Made by a program: the position numbers and the translations under genes. From Calvatia gigantea (taxonomy: Eukaryota > Basidiomycota > Agaricomycetes > Agaricales > Lycoperdaceae), in assembly GCA_025093985.1 (NCBI GenBank), contig JACAAK010000025.1, positions 45,629-109,628 of the forward strand: a DNA stretch of 64,000 nt, given 5' to 3'. The notes under the pieces were generated by a model. The model worked only from the letters and a program-made list of their open reading frames with translations, was not told where the DNA came from and searched no databases. Within the stretch, counting starts at the first letter, position 1. Each line of letters starts with the position of its first letter. Shown piece after piece: positions 59,223-64,000 of this stretch.

Positions 59223-60205
59223 TCAGGAAGCTTGTCAAAGTCTCCATTCACTTCAGCAGCGGCGAGGGCTTTCTTGGTAGCTCCGATGAGGAATTTTCCA
59301 TTGTTTTATCATATGAAGAAGATGGGTAAATGGCTGTGACCATCTTGGCAGATAGGGACTGGGACACTGTTGAATGGGAAGTCAGCAGTGGTGGAGCTGT
59401 CCCAGTAGTTCTTGACTATCGATCTCTAGTAGTGTTGGTCTTTCTCTTGTCCTAGTAGTACAGTGTGGAATCTTGCAGGTGGGAGAAAAACTGATACAAG
59501 TTGTAGTGGGGTGATGGTTTTTATGAAACGGCAGAGTGCATTGACTTCCTCTTTCATGGAGACTATGGTTTCTTTGTCCATAGGGGTATCAGTGTGAGGC
59601 GGCTGGGCAGGGTTGACTGTATCATGTAACTTGGAGAGGGTAATGTGGATTCTGTCGACCAGGGTGTTGATGTCAGGGTCATCACTAGTCTTGTCTCTTC
59701 TGAGCAACTTCATGGCTATGTCGGCAAGCTCGAGGAATATGTTGGCAATGTTGAGGTGGTTGAAAACTTTGAGACCTAGGTCAATTTGGCTCTGAAGCTC
59801 TTGGACTCAGTCTCGTTCATTGGGGGTGAGGGTAGATTGGTCTAAGACTTGGAAGATAGCAGGGATATGCTAATTGGTGGAGGAGAATGCATTGGTAAAT
59901 CCTGTATACATGTCAGCAAAGGTAATGCAGGCGGTAGCAAGGGTGATGTGTCGGTTCACAACCAGTCATTTGTTTTGGGCAGTAATGTTTTCTATCTCAC
60001 TGTTGGTTGCTTTGTCAATGTCTTTGAGCAAGGCTTCGAGGAGGCCTTGTGCTGGCGATAGTGTCTTTGCAAGGTTGTAACGGGTTCACTAGGGGGGCAG
60101 TGCTCTACTGTTTCCTGGTTCTGGGAATGGTAAGGAGGAGATTCTGGTGGGGGTAGGGTGGACGAGGGAGTCAATGGCGATGTGGTTGGATTGGGAGGCA
60201 GGCAT
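59223..60205 (-). pseudogene. ORF3 of Gypsy A6
   Basis: Third copy with the same start position: pol TAA (60212-60214), 6 nt, ATG (60203-60205). The length is one base off from the intact A4 frame, so it is frameshifted. It retains the helical middle (IANIFLELADIAMKLLRRDK) and the C-terminal motifs (SVFLPPARFHTVLLGQEKD). Stops include a TGA/TAG pattern like that in A4. Confidence 0.82.
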
Positions 60206-60211
60206 GTTTGT

Positions 60212-62008
60212 TTAGTTTTCTAATCCAGGTTGTCTGCTCGATGCTTTTTGTGTTTTTCTGCCCTCCTTTTTATGGGTATCCCCTGGATGCCTTTTCAGGT
60301 AGTCCTGTATGACATCTTTCGCATTCTCCAAGTTGGACTCTGCTATCCACGTATCTTCTTCATTGCTATACCCCTTCCAGTGGACTAGGAATTGATATCC
60401 CCTTCCCCATTTTTGTCATCTGTAGATCTCCTCTACTTCATACTCTTTTTCATTGTTGATGATCACTGGATCAGGCACCAATGGCTGTCTTTGACTTGGG
60501 AACTCGGCTCAGTGTGCTGGCATCAGGAGCTGTTCATTGAACACATCATGGATGGCCCATCCATCTGGTAGCACTAACCGGTACACTGCTTCTCCTATCT
60601 TTTCCTTAATGAGGAAAGGTCCATACTGTTTTTGGCCTAGCTTCTTTGATGTCTGATTGGTATGGATGTTTGTGTTCTCTAGCCACACTGCATCACCTAT
60701 TTGATATGTTTTGGTGTGGGTCTTGTTGTGGTTATATTACTGTTTCATCTTTTCTTGATATGTGCATAGTGTTGATGAGGCGTTGTCTCGGGTGGTCTGC
60801 AGTCTTTTTAGGAATTCTGTGGCCATCGGGTTATCTGTTGTTAGCTCGTTTTTTCCTTTCCATAGATTTCTTCCATAGTTTAAGAAGAATGGTGTCGTCT
60901 GTATTCCTCCATGTTGCTTGTTGTTATACTGAAATTCTGTGATGAGAAGCCATTCTGCCCAGTCATCTTGGCTGTAATTGCAATATAAGTGGATGTACAT
61001 TTCTACTTCTCTGTTGATGCATTCTGTTTGTCTGTCAGTTTGTGGGTAATATGCTGTTGATAGGTTTTGTTCTATGCTGAGTCCTTTGAATAGTTCCTTG
61101 GTGAATTCTGATGCGAACTGAGGTCCTCAGTCACTGAGTACTTTTCTCAGTAGTCTGTGTAGCTTCCATATCTCGTCTCGATATATCTTTGCAATGCCTT
61201 TGGATGAAACATCCATGGTAGTTGCTGTGAGTTGTATCATTTTTGTGAAGCAGTCTACAATGACCAGTATTGTGTCTTTCCCTTCTGACTCTGGTAGTGG
61301 TCCAATCATATCGATGCTAACTTCTTCCCAAGGTCCATTTGGGACTGGGAGGGAGTGTAGTGGCAATTTGAGCAGTGCTGTCCTTACTTTGTTCCTCTGG
61401 CATGCTTGGCATTCTTGGATGTATCTTTTTACATCTTTCTGCATTGTTGGCCACCAGTAATCGCAGTTGATTAGTTCCATCATTCTGTACTGTCCTGGGT
61501 GTCCTGTGTCTGGGGCATCATGGTATTGCATCAGAATTTCTTCTCATAGTTTTTGGTCAGGTGGGATGTATGCACTTTTTTGCTTGTAGATGACTCTGTT
61601 GTTCTCCATGAATTGGGTCCCTTCTTTCTTTAGTTCGGTCAGGACTGTTGTCTCTTGTTGGGTCCAGTTTCGGATCTGCTCTAGGAAGTCTAGTTCAATG
61701 AACAGTTCTGCTTGTAGAAGCACTGTGCTGTCTGTGCTGCTTGTTTGTAGCCAGCTTTCTCAGATCATGGTGACCAGTTTATCTTCCTCCTCTTCTGGCA
61801 TTTGGTGGATTCAGGATAGTAGGTTGGCTTTTGTATTTGTTTTTCCAGGCACATGTCATAGTGCAAAGTTGTAGTCTTGTAATCGTAAGTACCATTGTGC
61901 CTGTCGTCTATTTAGCTTCTGTGGTTCTCAGTAGTATTTTAAGTTTTTGTGATTGGTCCATATTTCAAACTTTTCTTTGGCATCCAGCAGGTAGTGTCTC
62001 CATTCTTC
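60212..62008 (-). pseudogene. pol fragment of Gypsy A6 (RNase H end, IN, chromodomain)
   Basis: Open stretches at 61531-61127 (134 codons) and 61000-60737 cover the integrase zinc region (MMELINCDYWWPTMQKDVKR, CQACQRNKVRTALLKL) and core, then the linker and chromodomain in shifted frames. The RNase H C-terminal residues ([15 protein letters not shown], near 61990) mark where the fragment ends. No RT, protease or gag is present. Confidence 0.85.
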
Positions 62009-62029
62009 AGACCTGAAAACTAGTCGGCA

Positions 62030-62720
62030 GTTCGTTTCATGGTGTTCTCTCCACCCAGCTGATCATAGAGCGACCCAAGCTTCGAATTTCGTAAAAATGA
62101 AGTACAACTCAGTGGAAGTCTTGTCAGCGGAGCCAAGGCAAAACCTTGCCTGAAATTCAGATCGGCCTCGTTGAAGAACTCTTAGCAGGTAAAGGGACTT
62201 GGTGGTTTTGGGCCATCAATACGCTGGCCCTAACGAAGAGGCATAACGAAATTTGCCAAATCGCGTGAAGTTGGTCTTCTGCATCGGTGGCTTCCGCAAG
62301 CCGTGCGATAAAGGATTGGACTTGCTTGAGCTGATGTTCACCTCCCGTCTCAAACCCCGGGGAATTGTGAAAGACCAAAGCTGGGATACCGGGGAAGGAA
62401 AACGAGCGATGGATATTGTGAATTACACGCTGAACCAGAGTAGTATCAGAGCGTTGACCCCAACCAACAAAAGCATCATGAATTACTTCGTCAGTAAACT
62501 CCAGCTGTTTTCATTGCCGGGACGTCAGTGGGTGCATCCCCAATCTAACAGCGAACACACCAAAGTGCGGTGATTCCCGTCATAAGTTTTGGGCTCTCCG
62601 GTCGTGTTGCAAACTCGTTTTAAGAGCGCCAGCTTGTCAGCGGTGACTCCGCCGATCATGAGAATACGAAAAAAACGATGTTTCGTTAGAGCTTGGAGAA
62701 CGCTTGGGATGTTGGCCATG
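62030..62720 (-). pseudogene. G-domain (P-loop GTPase-like) protein relic
   Basis: Minus-strand frames read MANIPSVLQ from 62718 (the longer frame opens at 62803), FFRILMIGGVTADKLALLKR then VCNTTGEPKTYDG (62660-62580), HNSPGFETGGEHQLKQVQSF (about 62370-62310), EATDAEDQLHAIW (62290-62250) and LYFIFTKFEA (near 62090). This order (P-loop, VCNTTxEPxxYD, DSPGFE, QLHAIWY, TKFD) is that of fungal G-domain proteins I recall as abundant in Agaricomycetes. The P-loop lacks the GKT/GKS (ADKL instead), the DxxG Asp is His, and stops and gaps separate the blocks, so GTP binding is unlikely. Short introns could explain some breaks. Confidence 0.6.
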
Positions 62721-64000
62721 TCAGTACTAGATACGAGGGTGGGCGGGTCTGGTGTCGGCGGATAACGTCGCTTGATGTTTAGTAAGTGTCCCTGCCGGAA
62801 CAACCCTCATGCACATGATGATAACCGGCAGAATCCGGCATCAGCATGTGGATGCTATTACTGTTGTTGGCGTCAAGGTGCCACAACCTCACCAGGTGAC
62901 TATTCTATCTTTAACAGCTACTCTATAACAAGCCAACTGTGACCATGACCTACAGGTTCCTACAGGATTAGAATCTGGACGGGAAGATGCGAAGATGCTG
63001 CGCGTACAGGTGGTATTCATTCCCAGCATTGCTTCGACAGGTTGTTTTAAATCTCTCTCCCACACTTGGCTAATCGTGGCTTGTGATCTACCGCAGAGAG
63101 TAAAGGAAAGTTTGACTGTACATCCACAATACAATATGACGAATAAAATAGTTGGAAATCAACAAGGGTGAATACCTTCTATGACCCCCACGAAACCTCG
63201 GGAACTCGGAAGGTCCGCAAATATCCGCCTTGTGCAGACGTGGTCAGCAGACGGCCGCGTACCCTCCCACAACATAACGCACATGTCCCATATTCTACGC
63301 CCTGCTTTGCCTCAAGTCATTGATCCGGCCTCGGTCGGCCCCCGAAGTTACCAAAGAACGGCCCGCCACAAGAGAAACCCAGTTTTACTGGTCCGCTTTC
63401 CCCCAGTTGGAGATTAGTGTGCGCCACCCCCGCATTCGTTGTGATACTCTCCGTCTGACCTTCCACTGAGCGCAGTGCACGAGTTGTGTTGAAGGACATC
63501 TCGAAATGTAAATCCTGACAAAATTCGGAAGCACACCAAGAAGCCCAGCACTAGTCAGGATAACCTCTTACAGAGCTACTGTGTCGTTTTGGTTCTGGTG
63601 AAGCAGGGAGAAGGGCAGAAGCAGAGAGCCACCTCACTATGAGAGAATGGGATGTGCAACTGGGTCACTTCGACAACGGGTCCTCGGCTGATAGCGGCGA
63701 AGACAACCCCAAAGCCAAGAAGTCCAGAAGGAGGAGACGCACCCGGATTATATTGTGACCAAGAAGGCGCTAAAAACGGACTCAGGTGATCCGAAGAAAA
63801 GACGAGTCTTGGCTGGGGCGAGGGAGGAAGGAGGATGGTGACAAGAGGTCGAACGCGATGACCCAGTTAAGCCCGAGGGGGATGCAGCTGACGCTGGCCC
63901 GGGCTAGGGGGATCTCCATCTCCTACGGCGGGGGCCGAGTGCGTGTACGGGGAAGAAGATGGTGATGATGGCCTTCCGGCGGCCCCTACTCAAGCCTAAG
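62721..64000. other. CpG-containing, non-repetitive DNA, no assigned gene
   Basis: Base composition changes sharply here: CpG is common and no element similarity is seen. Near 63639 a short frame encodes a basic, Lys/Arg-rich stretch (GEDNPKAKKSRRRRRTR) that could be an exon, but I cannot support a gene model. It probably represents ordinary genic DNA beyond the repeat cluster. Confidence 0.55.

Larger units (their letters stand above)
58895..62008 (-). mobile_element. Gypsy-A fragment A6 (3' LTR, ORF3, IN, RNase H part)
   Basis: The 3' LTR is 58895-59197 (TG decayed to TA at the outer end). ORF3 is 59223-60205. Pol runs from its TAA at 60212 through chromodomain, linker (KKLGQKQYGPFLIKEKIGE, near 60620) and integrase (zinc region near 61430; IGPLPESEGKDTILVIVD near 61300) to the start of RNase H. 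Similarity stops at about 62008, where CpG-rich DNA begins. The element inserted into the 3' LTR of Gypsy B. Confidence 0.92.

Noticed and set aside
62253..62573. Plus-strand 106-codon ORF at the right edge
   Set aside because: The minus strand of the same DNA carries recognisable G-domain motifs; the plus frame is a shadow.
63639..63770. Basic nuclear-localisation-like exon
   Set aside because: A short Lys/Arg-rich frame alone, without splice sites or a recognisable domain, does not support a gene call.

Overview
The window looks like a transposable-element graveyard in the nuclear genome of a basidiomycete fungus, most likely an Agaricomycete. The evidence is a Plavaka-type (CACTA-related) transposase, chromodomain Ty3/Gypsy elements, Ty1/Copia elements, a histone H3 pseudogene with a 54-bp GTAAGC...TTTGCAG intron, and a fungal G-domain (P-loop) protein relic at the right edge. 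I found no confidently intact host gene. Family assignments come from motifs recognised by eye; no database search was possible.

Layout. 1-3970: degraded Copia element C1 (+), interrupted by a small Pol III-type (SINE-like) insertion; its 3' LTR is 3563-3970. About 4000-6940 (-): broken conserved protein of unknown function with a 30-bp/decapeptide repeat. 6970-12480 (+): Plavaka transposase relic, split by a solo LTR that itself holds a second, inverted solo LTR of the same family (LTR-G), then scrambled by a 504-bp duplication. 11855-18450: two diverged copies of a roughly 3-kb block (Plavaka C-terminus, histone H3 pseudogene, minisatellite, Gypsy-A LTR and gag start). 17641-22208 (+): Gypsy copy A2, containing solo LTR D. 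22209-27281 (-): Gypsy copy A3, inserted in A2's integrase. 28935-42230 (-): Copia element C2, split by an LTR-G solo LTR and by a full-length Gypsy element, A4 (34719-41079). 42235-43080: Gypsy fragment A5 (+). 43081-48719: zinc-knuckle ORF, solo LTRs and unrecognised DNA. 48720-58894 (+): a second chromovirus, Gypsy B, split by a rearranged 4-kb stretch. 58895-62008 (-): Gypsy fragment A6. 62009-64000: CpG-containing DNA unlike everything to its left, with the G-domain relic.

How it fits together. Several insertions can be resolved to the base, because 5-bp target duplications flank them and the host reading frame resumes when they are removed. Copies differ mainly by transitions, many of them TG versus CA at the same place, which is what decay of methylated CpG produces; many stop codons are TGA where a sister copy has CGA. 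Two points stand out biologically. Gypsy-A elements carry a third ORF of about 327 codons, starting 6 nt after the pol stop in three copies. Both Gypsy families have a primer-binding site complementary to the predicted 5' end of their own transcript, as in Tf1-type self-priming elements.

Limits: coordinates of degraded coding regions are approximate, and two long homopolymer runs suggest local assembly problems.
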